Shown in pieces: positions 15,159-23,316 of a stretch of 64,000 nucleotides of DNA. How positions within the stretch are numbered: the first letter of the stretch is position 1; every line of letters begins with the position of its first letter. This DNA is from Micropruina sonneratiae (GTDB taxonomy: Bacteria > Actinomycetota > Actinomycetes > Propionibacteriales > Propionibacteriaceae), in assembly GCF_025972045.1 (NCBI RefSeq), contig NZ_JAPDHX010000002.1, forward strand, positions 434,001-498,000, read 5' to 3'. The notes beneath the pieces were generated by a model. The model searched no databases. It saw only the letters and a program-made list of their open reading frames with translations, and was not told the origin of the DNA. The position numbers and the translations under genes are program-made.

Positions 15159-17117
15159 GTGTCTGATCCGGGTCACCTGCCGCACGGCAGCTTCGGCAGC
15201 CCGGAACCGACGCCCGCACCGAGCCCGCCGCTGCCCCAGCCGCCCCCGCCGCAGGCTCCCGGCCCCTGGGCGGCCCCGAGTTCCTTCGGCCTCCCTGACA
15301 CCTCCTATCCGCACCCGCACCCGGCCGGCGCTGCTCCCGGCCCGTGGAGCCACCACCCTCAACCGTCCTGGCCTGCGCCGGCCCCGGCGCCGCGCCGTTC
15401 CCGCGGGGTGCTGGCCACCGTCCTCGTGATAGCCGTGATCGCCGCCCTGATGACGGCGGCCGCCGTCACCGGCCGGCCGACCGAGGCGCGCGAGGCGTCC
15501 GCGGCGACGCGGTACCTGCCGGCCTCCGGCGCCCGGGTGGTCCTGGAGCACTCCGCGGGCGGCGACCAGGTCGACGAATACCTCGTCGGGCCCGGTCTGG
15601 GGGCGTTGCAGAGTGGGCCGTCGACGCTGGGGTACGCCGCCACCGAGAACGACGAGTTCCAGCGCACCACCTGGGTGCGGATCAGCAGCCTCACCGCCGA
15701 CGCCGACGTCCAGGTCAAGGAGCGGGGCACCCAGCTCTTCGCCGCCCTCACGACCGGGCTCGAGCTGAGGGTGGCGACCTGGCCGGACCGGTTTCTGGCC
15801 TTCCGGCCCGGATTGCTGATGCTGCCCTCCGGCGTCCGCGACGGCCAGGAGTGGTCGGTCGCCGGCACCGCCTACGGCGGCACCCCCACCACCCTGGACG
15901 ACCAGTCGCCCTACTCGGCCGAGTTCCGAGCCTCCGCGGCCGGGGACGGCTGCGTCGCCGTCACCGGCACGATCCGGCTGGGCGGCGGCACGGACCCGGC
16001 GAGTTCGTCCTCGACGACCACCTGGTGCGCGGGTCGCGGGATCACCGCCACCACCCTCGGCGACGACACCGCCTCGGCGGTGAACCGATGGCCGGTGTGG
16101 TCGGGCCGGACGCCGATCGCCGACCCGGTACCGCTCACCATCACTGCTCGGGGCGGGCTGGAGCGTCGCGACCTCACCGGCCTGCCCCCGATGGCGCTCA
16201 GCCCGCGGGTCGCACCGGTCGTGCTGCCGGGCGAGCTGGTGGTCTTCGCCAACAACATCGGCGGAGACCTGGTGGCCCGCGGCTGGGACGACGGGCAGGT
16301 GGACGCCCGCTGGGCCGCCCATCCCGGTGGGGCGATCACCGGGATGCTCGCGGTGGACCGGGTGGTGCTCGCCGCCACTGCCGAACGCCGCCTGGTCGCC
16401 TACGGCAGCGAGGGCGAGTTCCTGTGGCAGGCCGACCTGCCGGACGCCACCGGCGCCCCGCCCGTCCGGCTCTCGAACCTCGCGGTGGTGACCACGCTCG
16501 ACGGCGGCGTCTCGGCCTACGACGCCGCCACGGGGGCGCTGGTGTGGCGGCACCAGGTGCCCAACGAGATCCGCCAACCGCCGAGCGTGAGCGGCGATGT
16601 CGTGACGGTGATGGATCAGGCCGGGAACCTGCGCAGCTACCGCGCCGACGGCGCCGAGGTGCACTCGCTCGAACTCGACCAGCCCGAGTCGTTCACCGTC
16701 GCCGCAGGGCTGGCGGTGGTCGCGTCGCGGACCGACGGCTTCGTCCGGGGCTACCGCCTCGACGACGGCTCGCTGGCCTGGCGCACCTCCGTCCCGGGTG
16801 CCCGCAACTCGATCCACGCGCTGGCCCACGTGGTGGTAGTCCGGCAGGGCGATGGCTTGCTGGCGCTGCACAGCGGCGACGGGACCCGAGCCTGGGAGGC
16901 GGGCCTGCGCCCCACCTCCATCGCCGCCGTGGGCGACCAGCTGCTGGTCAGCGACCGCACCAACCTGCTGCTGTTCGATGCGACGGGGGCGCAGCGGGCG
17001 TCCTGGCCCACCCAGGAGAGCGACCTGGACTCGGGGACGCAGACCTTCCTCACCACCAACGCCGGCCTGGCGATGCTCTCGTACGGCTCGGTGGGCTATC
17101 GGTGGCGGGCGTCGTGA
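15159..17117 (+). CDS. membrane-anchored PQQ-like beta-propeller protein
   Basis: 652 residues. A Pro-rich cytoplasmic N-terminus (about 1-78) leads to one membrane helix (VLATVLVIAVIAALMTAAAV, about 84-104) and then a large outside domain. From about residue 340 there are repeated propeller blades with Gly/Asp-Trp turns (RGWDDGQVDARWAAHPGG, AYDAATGALVWRHQVP, YRLDDGSLAWRTSVPG, SGDGTRAWEAG). The propeller probably binds protein or polysaccharide rather than PQQ; no dehydrogenase residues are visible. The start is GTG 15159 with no ribosome binding site but a good -10 element. Its stop overlaps the next gene (GTGA), so the two products may act together at the membrane. Confidence 0.75.
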   Translation: MSDPGHLPHGSFGSPEPTPAPSPPLPQPPPPQAPGPWAAPSSFGLPDTSYPHPHPAGAAPGPWSHHPQPSWPAPAPAPRRSRGVLATVLVIAVIAALMTAAAVTGRPTEAREASAATRYLPASGARVVLEHSAGGDQVDEYLVGPGLGALQSGPSTLGYAATENDEFQRTTWVRISSLTADADVQVKERGTQLFAALTTGLELRVATWPDRFLAFRPGLLMLPSGVRDGQEWSVAGTAYGGTPTTLDDQSPYSAEFRASAAGDGCVAVTGTIRLGGGTDPASSSSTTTWCAGRGITATTLGDDTASAVNRWPVWSGRTPIADPVPLTITARGGLERRDLTGLPPMALSPRVAPVVLPGELVVFANNIGGDLVARGWDDGQVDARWAAHPGGAITGMLAVDRVVLAATAERRLVAYGSEGEFLWQADLPDATGAPPVRLSNLAVVTTLDGGVSAYDAATGALVWRHQVPNEIRQPPSVSGDVVTVMDQAGNLRSYRADGAEVHSLELDQPESFTVAAGLAVVASRTDGFVRGYRLDDGSLAWRTSVPGARNSIHALAHVVVVRQGDGLLALHSGDGTRAWEAGLRPTSIAAVGDQLLVSDRTNLLLFDATGAQRASWPTQESDLDSGTQTFLTTNAGLAMLSYGSVGYRWRAS

Positions 17118-18847
17118 GGGCCCTGCGCGCCGGCTGGGCCGTGCTGGTGGATCTGGTCCGGCTCACCGTCGTCCGGCCGGTGGTGGAGGGACGCCCCCGC
17201 ACGGCCGGGTGGCCGACCGGGCTGCGGGCCATCGTGTTCGCCTCGTTGACCGTCTACGCGGCACTCACCCTCACCGTGGTTGTCGCCGGGCCGCTGCGCC
17301 GATGGGACGACCTGGTGGTGACCGGCACCGGGGCGACCGTGCCCGAGGTCGGTGTGGTGTTGTGCAGCGGTGCGAGCGTGCTGGCCCTGGCGCTGTTCCA
17401 GGCCGCGGCCATGCATCTGCCCTGGTGGGTGCGCATCCTGTCGGTGCTGCTGACCGGCTCGGTGGTGGTCATCTTCGTGCTGCAGGCCAGCCTGAACCCG
17501 CTGAACCTCGTCCCCGCGGCTCTGGGACTGCTGGTGATCGTCGTGCTGGTGGCGGTGCGCTGGCGCTCCGACTTCGCCTGGGGCGAGTTCGTCGTGGTCG
17601 CCGCCGCGCTGGGCACGGCACTGTTCGTTCCGACCCAGCTGGCGGCGAACGCGTCCATGGTTCCCGTCGACTGGCGCGGCACCTCGTTGGAGGGTGCCCT
17701 CCAGACGCTGTCGCAGCTGGCCCTGCCGGCACTGCTGGTCGCCGGCGCCGCGCTGGCCCAGATCGCGGTCACGGCGTCGTTCTCGGCGGTGGCGGCCGGC
17801 ACCAGGGAGTTGGGCGGCGGGACCCTGCGCGTACTGGCCGTGGTGCTGGTCGGCGTCGCCGCCTGGAGCCTGGTCAGGGCGTTGGTCGACCACGAGAACA
17901 GCGTGCAGGGCTGGGTCGCCTCGTTGAGCCAGCTGCTGGTGCTGGCGCTGCTGCTGGTCCCGATCCTGTGGGTCGCGGGACGTCCGCCCGCCTGGTCCGA
18001 CCTGGACGAGGATTCCACCCGGCTCAACTACCTGGTCGCGGTGTGCACCACCGGCTACCTGCTCGTCTCACCGGTCCTCACCCTGTTGCGCGAGGTCGTC
18101 CGGCTGACCGGGCCGGCGTGGCTGTTCGCACTGCTCGACGGCTACACGGTGGTGACCCGGCAGGACTGGATGCCTTCGGCGATGCGGGCGGGTGTCGGGA
18201 TCATCGGTGTGCTGCTGGCGCTGCCGGCGGCGCGGCGGGGGCGGCCCTGGACGGCCATGTTCCTGACGGCGCTGGCGGTGCTGGCGAGCTTCGACCTGCT
18301 GCGGCAGACCCCACTGCGGGACTGGATCGCCGACACGGTCCCACAGTTCGCCGGGATGCTCACCGTCGCCCTGCTGCTGGCCGGCGGCTGGCTGGCACTG
18401 ACCGGACGTCTGAGCACCCAGCGAGCCGCGGCGCTGGGCTGCGGGCTGCTGCTGTGCCTGGTGTTCCCGCACCGGGCAATCCTCGACGACCCGATCAGCG
18501 CGGCGCTCGGTTTCAGCGGCATCGGTGCGGTGCTGTTCGGGCTGGTCTGGCGGCTGCTCACCGAGGGCGACATCACCCGGGAGGGCTCGCCGTCGTGGCC
18601 GGTCCCGGCCCGGGTGCTGCTGTATTGCGCGAACGCCCTGCTCGCGGTGGCCTCGACCGCCTACGTGGCCCTCACCCGGCAGTCCGGCACCGTGCTCGAC
18701 ATCACGCTGTACACCGAGGCGGGCGACTGGTTGCTTGGCACGCCGCTGTTCCTGACCGCCACCCTGGGCTGCCTGGCGATCGCGGTGGTCCCGCGTCGTC
18801 CGGCACCCGTGCCGATGGACCAACCCGCCGGATTCGTCACCCGCTGA
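17114..18847 (+). CDS. polytopic membrane protein of unknown function
   Basis: 577 residues with roughly 14 hydrophobic segments, for example IVFASLTVYAALTLTVVVAG, ILSVLLTGSVVVIFVLQA, LLVIVVLVAV, LVLALLLVPILWVAG, TVALLLAGGWLAL and TATLGCLAIAVV. No transporter or enzyme signature stood out. The GTG at 17114 overlaps the stop of the beta-propeller gene, so the two are translationally coupled; GTG 17102 is an alternative start. A membrane partner for the anchored propeller is the simplest reading. The transcript ends at the long hairpin 18846-18927. Confidence 0.7.
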   Translation: MRALRAGWAVLVDLVRLTVVRPVVEGRPRTAGWPTGLRAIVFASLTVYAALTLTVVVAGPLRRWDDLVVTGTGATVPEVGVVLCSGASVLALALFQAAAMHLPWWVRILSVLLTGSVVVIFVLQASLNPLNLVPAALGLLVIVVLVAVRWRSDFAWGEFVVVAAALGTALFVPTQLAANASMVPVDWRGTSLEGALQTLSQLALPALLVAGAALAQIAVTASFSAVAAGTRELGGGTLRVLAVVLVGVAAWSLVRALVDHENSVQGWVASLSQLLVLALLLVPILWVAGRPPAWSDLDEDSTRLNYLVAVCTTGYLLVSPVLTLLREVVRLTGPAWLFALLDGYTVVTRQDWMPSAMRAGVGIIGVLLALPAARRGRPWTAMFLTALAVLASFDLLRQTPLRDWIADTVPQFAGMLTVALLLAGGWLALTGRLSTQRAAALGCGLLLCLVFPHRAILDDPISAALGFSGIGAVLFGLVWRLLTEGDITREGSPSWPVPARVLLYCANALLAVASTAYVALTRQSGTVLDITLYTEAGDWLLGTPLFLTATLGCLAIAVVPRRPAPVPMDQPAGFVTR

Positions 18848-18927
18848 TATACCGATTTTCGACCTCGATCGCCAGAATGAGCCACTGAAACGTTTCGATC
18901 GGCATCGACGTCGAAAATCGGTATATC
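18846..18927. repeat. 82-bp inverted repeat between convergent genes
   Basis: Arms at 18846-18873 and 18901-18927 match almost perfectly (both contain GATATACCGATTTTCGAC when read 5'-3' from their outer ends) around a 27-nt centre. It is much AT-richer than its surroundings. It starts inside the stop codon of the membrane protein gene and ends 17 bp before the dxs stop. It could serve as a two-way terminator, although no T-run follows, or be a small miniature-transposon relic. Confidence 0.75.
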
Positions 18928-18943
18928 CCTGCGCGGTGATTTC

Positions 18944-20872
18944 CTAGGGGCGTGCGGCCGCGGCGGTGGTCGCCGGGTCGGCGGCGAGCACCACCTCGGT
19001 TGCGTACCGGGCCACCTGCTGCGCGGTCAACCCCAGGGCGGCGAGGATGCCGCTGCGCGAACCCTGGTCGATGAAGGCCTGGGGGACGCCGAACTCGCGG
19101 ACGGCGGCGGCGACTCCCGCCAGCCGGCACTCCTGCGCCAGCCGGGAGCCGAGTCCGCCGGCCAGCCCGCCGTCCTCGATCGTGATCGTCAGGTCGTGCT
19201 CGCCGGCCAACCGGATCAGGTCGGCGCTGACCGGCAGCGCCCACACCGGATCGACGACCCGGACGCCGATGCCCTGCCGGGCGAGCCGCCTGCCCACCTC
19301 GACGGCAAGCGTGGCGAACTGCCCCCAGCCCACGACGAGCACCGAGGGTCCGCCGTCCTCGAACAGCACGTCGACGTCGCCGTCGGTGCGCACCGCCGGT
19401 AGCGGGTCCGGCAGCGGGTCCTTGGAGTAGCGGATCATGCTCGGCGCGTCCGAGATGCCGACCGCCACGTCGAGCGCACGGGTCAGCCGCTGCTCATCGC
19501 GGGGCGCGGCCAGGTGCAGCCCCGGCACCAGGCCGGCCAGGGCCAGGTCCCACATGCCGTGGTGGCTGGGCCCGTCGGGACCGGTGATGCCGGCCCGGTC
19601 GAGCACGAAGGTGACGCCCTCGCCGTGCAGCGCGACGTCCATCAGCAACTGGTCGAAGGCGCGGTTGAGGAAGGTGGCGTACAACGCCACGACCGGGTGC
19701 AGTCCGGCGCGAGCCAGCCCCGCCGCCGACGCGACCGCGTGCTGCTCGGCGATGCCGACGTCGAAGGTGCGGTGCGGGAAGTGCCGGGCGAAACGGGCCA
19801 GGCCCGTCGGGTGCAGCATCGCCGCGGTGATCGCCACTACCCGGTCGTCGGTGGCGCCGATCCTGGCCAGATGCTCGCCGAAGGCGTCCGTCCAGGTGCG
19901 CCGGGTGGAGGCCGCAAGCGGCTCGCCGGTGATCTCGTCGATGGGTCCCACCGCGTGGAAGCGGTCCTCCTCGTTGTTCTCAGCTGCCGCGAAGCCGCGT
20001 CCCTTCTGGGTGACGCAGTGCACGATGACCGGCCCTCCGGTGAACTGCCGGGCCTGTTCGAGCGCGAACTCGAGCGCGGTCAGGTCGTGACCGTCGATCG
20101 GCCCCAGGTACTTGATGCCCAGGTCGGAGTACATGCCCTGCGGCGCGAAGACGTCCTTGACGCCCGCCTTCACCCCGTGCAGGACGTCGTAGGCCGATTC
20201 TCCGACCACCGGGGCCCGGCTGACCCAGCGCTTGATCGCAGCCAGCGAGCGTTCGTAGCGCCGGTCGGTGCGAATCGAGGAGAGTTGCTGGCCCAGGCCC
20301 TTCAGCCGGCTGGCGATGCCGCCGATGGTGGGCGTGTACGAGCGGCCGTTGTCGTTGACGACGATGACCAGCCGCAGGTCTGGCTCGACGGCGATGTTGT
20401 TCAGTGCCTCCCAGGTCATGCCGCCGGTGAGGGAGCCGTCGCCGACCACGGCCACGACGGTGCGCTCCTCGTCGCGCAGCGCGAATCCCCTGGCCAGGCC
20501 CTCTGCCCAGGACAGCGACGACGACGCGTGTGAACTCTCCACCCAGTCGTGCTCGGATTCGGCCCGGCTCGGGTAACCGGACAGCCCGCCCGGCTGGCGC
20601 AGCGTGTCGAAGCGGTCGCGGCGTCCGGTCAGGATCTTGTGCACGTAGCTCTGGTGGCCGGTGTCGAAGATGATCGGATCCCGCGGCGAGTCGAACACCC
20701 GGTGCAGCGCGATGGTCAGTTCGACCGCGCCCAGATTCGGGCCGAGGTGCCCGCCGGTGCGGGACACGTGGGCGACCAGGAAACCGCGGATCTCGGCGGC
20801 GAGGCCGACGAGCTCGTCGTCGGTCAGGTCGTGCAGGTCGCGGGGGTGGTTGATGCGGTCCAGCAACGGCAT
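18944..20872 (-). CDS. dxs: 1-deoxy-D-xylulose-5-phosphate synthase
   Basis: 642 residues, a full-length DXS. It condenses pyruvate and glyceraldehyde 3-phosphate in the first step of the MEP isoprenoid pathway. Seen: thiamine diphosphate binding VVAVVGDGSLTGGMTWEALN, SSHASSSLSWAEGLARG, PFIVHC-like segment PVIVHCVTQKGRGFAAAE, the transketolase Pyr domain with VGIAEQHAVASAAGLA and HGMWDLALAG, and the C-terminal domain GWGQFATLAVEVGRRLA. The start ATG 20872 is preceded by TAGACT-GCACGCC rather than a ribosome binding site, so it is probably leaderless. It stands alone, divergent from the VOC gene. Confidence 0.97.
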   Translation of the reverse strand: MPLLDRINHPRDLHDLTDDELVGLAAEIRGFLVAHVSRTGGHLGPNLGAVELTIALHRVFDSPRDPIIFDTGHQSYVHKILTGRRDRFDTLRQPGGLSGYPSRAESEHDWVESSHASSSLSWAEGLARGFALRDEERTVVAVVGDGSLTGGMTWEALNNIAVEPDLRLVIVVNDNGRSYTPTIGGIASRLKGLGQQLSSIRTDRRYERSLAAIKRWVSRAPVVGESAYDVLHGVKAGVKDVFAPQGMYSDLGIKYLGPIDGHDLTALEFALEQARQFTGGPVIVHCVTQKGRGFAAAENNEEDRFHAVGPIDEITGEPLAASTRRTWTDAFGEHLARIGATDDRVVAITAAMLHPTGLARFARHFPHRTFDVGIAEQHAVASAAGLARAGLHPVVALYATFLNRAFDQLLMDVALHGEGVTFVLDRAGITGPDGPSHHGMWDLALAGLVPGLHLAAPRDEQRLTRALDVAVGISDAPSMIRYSKDPLPDPLPAVRTDGDVDVLFEDGGPSVLVVGWGQFATLAVEVGRRLARQGIGVRVVDPVWALPVSADLIRLAGEHDLTITIEDGGLAGGLGSRLAQECRLAGVAAAVREFGVPQAFIDQGSRSGILAALGLTAQQVARYATEVVLAADPATTAAAARP

Positions 20873-20879
20873 GGCGTGC

Positions 20880-20885
20880 AGTCTA
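20880..20885 (-). promoter_or_regulatory. -10 element TAGACT, leaderless start of dxs
   Basis: TAGACT, then GCACGCC, then the dxs ATG (spacer 7 nt). Confidence 0.5.
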
Positions 20886-20938
20886 CGTGCGGATTCGCGA
20901 CTGGACGCCCGCTGCGCCGCACGGGCAGGGTGGCACCC

Positions 20939-21301
20939 ATGGACAGCGAACCGGAGGTCGGGATCGTCATCGTGCTCGATTCGATCGATCCCGCACGGCT
21001 GGCGGGGTTCTGGGCCGAAGCGCTGCGCTACCGCCGCCTCGACGACGTCGAGCAGTACGCGGTGCTGCTGCCGCGGCAGGGGGCGTCCGGCCCGATGCTG
21101 CTGATCCAGGGCGTCGGCGAACCCAAGCAGGGCAAGAACCGGATGCACCTCGACCTGCACGTGCCGGACGTCGCCGCCGAGGTCGACCGGCTCGTCGCCC
21201 TGGGCGCCTCGCGGGTCGGCGAAGGTGTGATCGGCGATACGATCAGCTGGGTCCGGATGCTCGACCCCGAGGGCAACGAGTTCGACCTCGCCCCGATCTG
21301 A
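20939..21301 (+). CDS. VOC/glyoxalase-like domain protein
   Basis: 120 residues from ATG 20939, with AGGGTGG upstream. A single VOC module pair is seen: VIVLDSIDPARLAGFWAEAL at the first strand and helix, KNRMHLDLHVPDVAAEVDRL at the second half, and WVRMLDPEGNEFDLAP at the end, where Glu/Asp would hold a metal. This is the actinobacterial Glyoxalase_6-like group, whose substrate is not known. It runs convergently toward the SOS-boxed gene, whose stop lies 18 bp beyond its own. Confidence 0.85.
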   Translation: MDSEPEVGIVIVLDSIDPARLAGFWAEALRYRRLDDVEQYAVLLPRQGASGPMLLIQGVGEPKQGKNRMHLDLHVPDVAAEVDRLVALGASRVGEGVIGDTISWVRMLDPEGNEFDLAPI

Positions 21302-21319
21302 CGACCGGGGCCGGTCCGC

Positions 21320-21733
21320 TCAGAGCCGGCGCACCCAGTTCTTCCCGCGCAACGCCTCTTCGACCAACCCCACCTCGCGGTGCAGCCTGGCCAGCGCCGC
21401 CTGTTGCTGCGACCACACCTCGACCGCGTCGCTGACCACCTCGGGCGGCACCTGTTCGGTCAGGCTGACCCGGACGCCGGCCAGCCCCTCGCGGCTGGCC
21501 TGCACCTGCGCATCGACGAACACCGCCGCGAACCGCGCCAGCACCACCGGGTGCCGGCGCAGCAACGGGTAGCGGCGATAGTCGGCCGGGCAGCAGTCGA
21601 GCAGGAACTCGGTCGCGGTCAGTTCCCAGTCGGGCGCCCCCGGTGGCCGCACCCGCTCGGGCCACCCGGGCGGCACGTAGATGCTGGACTGTCGCTCCTG
21701 CATCGCCCTGCGACGATCCGCCAGTGACGCCAT
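21320..21733 (-). CDS. conserved actinobacterial protein of unknown function under a LexA-type SOS box
   Basis: 137 residues, soluble, with no recognised domain. Visible features: ADRRRAMQERQSSIYVPPGW, a segment DWELTATEFLLDCCPADYRR with a Cys-Cys pair, LRRHPVVLARFAAVFVDAQ and a helical C-terminus (HREVGLVEEALRGKNWVRRL). Similar sequences are, as I recall, widespread hypotheticals in Actinobacteria. ATG 21733 follows AAGGGGGTAGGG. Directly upstream a TAGAAT -10 element overlaps a perfect TCGAAC-N4-GTTCGA site, so expression is almost certainly induced by DNA damage. A role in the SOS response is inferred from that site alone. Confidence 0.75.
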   Translation of the reverse strand: MASLADRRRAMQERQSSIYVPPGWPERVRPPGAPDWELTATEFLLDCCPADYRRYPLLRRHPVVLARFAAVFVDAQVQASREGLAGVRVSLTEQVPPEVVSDAVEVWSQQQAALARLHREVGLVEEALRGKNWVRRL

Positions 21734-21748
21734 CCCTACCCCCTTGGA

Positions 21749-21764
21749 TCGAACGTTTGTTCGA
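21749..21764. promoter_or_regulatory. LexA-binding SOS box
   Basis: TCGAACGTTTGTTCGA is an exact match to the actinobacterial/Bacillus-type SOS box TCGAAC-N4-GTTCGA. It touches the -10 element TAGAAT (minus strand, 21769-21764) of the 137-residue gene, so bound LexA would block RNA polymerase. Confidence 0.85.
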
Positions 21765-21917
21765 TTCTAGGCCATAGCCGGACGCCGGTCCAGACCGGTC
21801 CGAATCTCCGCCCCACCCACCCGGCGCCCCGACACGGTCAGCCGCAGGTCGAGGTTTGCGGGACCGGCCGGGGTGGGTCGTGATAGACACTGTGCACCCC
21901 ACACGAAGGAGTGTTCG

Positions 21918-23297
21918 ATGGACGACTGGGTACAGACTCTCGGCGCCGGCCCCCTGCTCGGTATCGCAGCCGGCGCGATCGCCGTCCTGCTCGTGCTGGT
22001 CATCACCCTGAAGATGCACGCTTTTCTGGCATTGATCCTGGTCAGCCTGCTGACCGCGCTGGCCACCGGCATACCGACCAACCAGATCGTGCCGACCATG
22101 GTCAGTTCCTTCGGCAGCACACTCGGCTCGGTCGCCCTGCTGGTCGGTCTGGGCGCGATGCTCGGCAAGCTGGTCGAATACTCGGGCGGCGCCCAGGTGA
22201 TGGCTGAACGACTCGTCTCCATCTTCGGTGAGAAGCGGGCCCCGTTCGCGCTCGGCATCGCCTCGCTGATCATGGGCTTCCCGATGTTCTTCGACGCCGG
22301 CCTGGTCGTCATGCTGCCGATCATCTTCGCGATCGCGAAGCGGCTGAACGGGCCGGTGCTGCTCTACGGCATCCCGGCCGCCGCCGCGTTCTCGGTGATG
22401 CACGTCTTCCTGCCGCCCCACCCCGGACCGGTCACCGCCACCGAGCTGTACGGCGCCAACCTCGGGCTGGTGCTGCTGATCGGCCTGCTGGTCGCGCTGC
22501 CCACCTGGTACGTGTCCGGCTACCTGTGGGGCATCCAGGTCGCCAAGCGGCACAGCTTCACCCTGACCGAGGGCCTGTTCGGCGACGCCGATCCCGACGA
22601 GGTCAAGGAACCGCCGTCGGTCGGCACCGTGATCGGCATCCTGCTGATCCCGCTGCTGCTGATCTTCCTCAACACGGGACTGGACTTCGTCCGGGCCAGC
22701 GGCTGGGCCGACAAGTCCGCGACCTGGTTCCAGGTGCTCAGCATGCTGGGCACCGCGCCCGTCGCCCTGCTGGTGGCGGTGCTGGTCGCCTCCTTCGTGC
22801 TCGGCCTGCGCCGCGGCGAGAAGGGCACCGCGCTGGAGAAGATCGTCGACAGCGCCCTGGGCCCGATCTGCTCGGTGGTGCTGATCACCGGCGCCGGCGG
22901 CATGTTCGGCGGCGTGCTGCGCACCTCCGGCATCGGTGACGCGCTGAAGGATTCGATGTCCGACCTGGGACTGCCCGTGATCGTGGCCGCCTACCTCGTG
23001 TCGGTGGTGCTGCGACTCGCCCAGGGCTCGGCGACCGTCGCGCTGGTCACCACCGCCGGCCTGATGGCTCCGGCCGTGGCCGCCGGCGGCTACTCCGCGG
23101 TCGACATCGTCTGCATCACCCTGGCCACCGCTGCCGGTTCGGTGTTCGCCAGCCACGTCAACGACTCGGGATTCTGGCTTGTCGGACGCCTGATGGGCAT
23201 GGACGTCGCCACCACCTTGAAGACCTGGACGATCCAGCAGGCCATCGAGTCGGTGATGGCCTTCCTGATCGTGCTGGCGGTCTTCGTCGTCCTCTAG
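21918..23297 (+). CDS. gntP: GntP-family gluconate/H+ symporter
   Basis: 459 residues with about 12-14 membrane segments. Family hallmarks: SFGSTLGSVALLVGLGAMLGK, FALGIASLIMGFPMFFDAGLV, FLPPHPGPVTATELYGANLG and the C-terminal FASHVNDSGFWLVGRLMGMD. It imports gluconate or a related sugar acid with protons. ATG 21918 has AAGGAG seven bases upstream. No gluconate kinase is adjacent; an FGGY kinase at 51956-53479 is the nearest candidate and is distant. Transcription probably starts near the TAGACACT stretch around 21885. Confidence 0.93.
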   Translation: MDDWVQTLGAGPLLGIAAGAIAVLLVLVITLKMHAFLALILVSLLTALATGIPTNQIVPTMVSSFGSTLGSVALLVGLGAMLGKLVEYSGGAQVMAERLVSIFGEKRAPFALGIASLIMGFPMFFDAGLVVMLPIIFAIAKRLNGPVLLYGIPAAAAFSVMHVFLPPHPGPVTATELYGANLGLVLLIGLLVALPTWYVSGYLWGIQVAKRHSFTLTEGLFGDADPDEVKEPPSVGTVIGILLIPLLLIFLNTGLDFVRASGWADKSATWFQVLSMLGTAPVALLVAVLVASFVLGLRRGEKGTALEKIVDSALGPICSVVLITGAGGMFGGVLRTSGIGDALKDSMSDLGLPVIVAAYLVSVVLRLAQGSATVALVTTAGLMAPAVAAGGYSAVDIVCITLATAAGSVFASHVNDSGFWLVGRLMGMDVATTLKTWTIQQAIESVMAFLIVLAVFVVL

Positions 23298-23316
23298 CGG
23301 ACGCCGGTCGCCGGTC

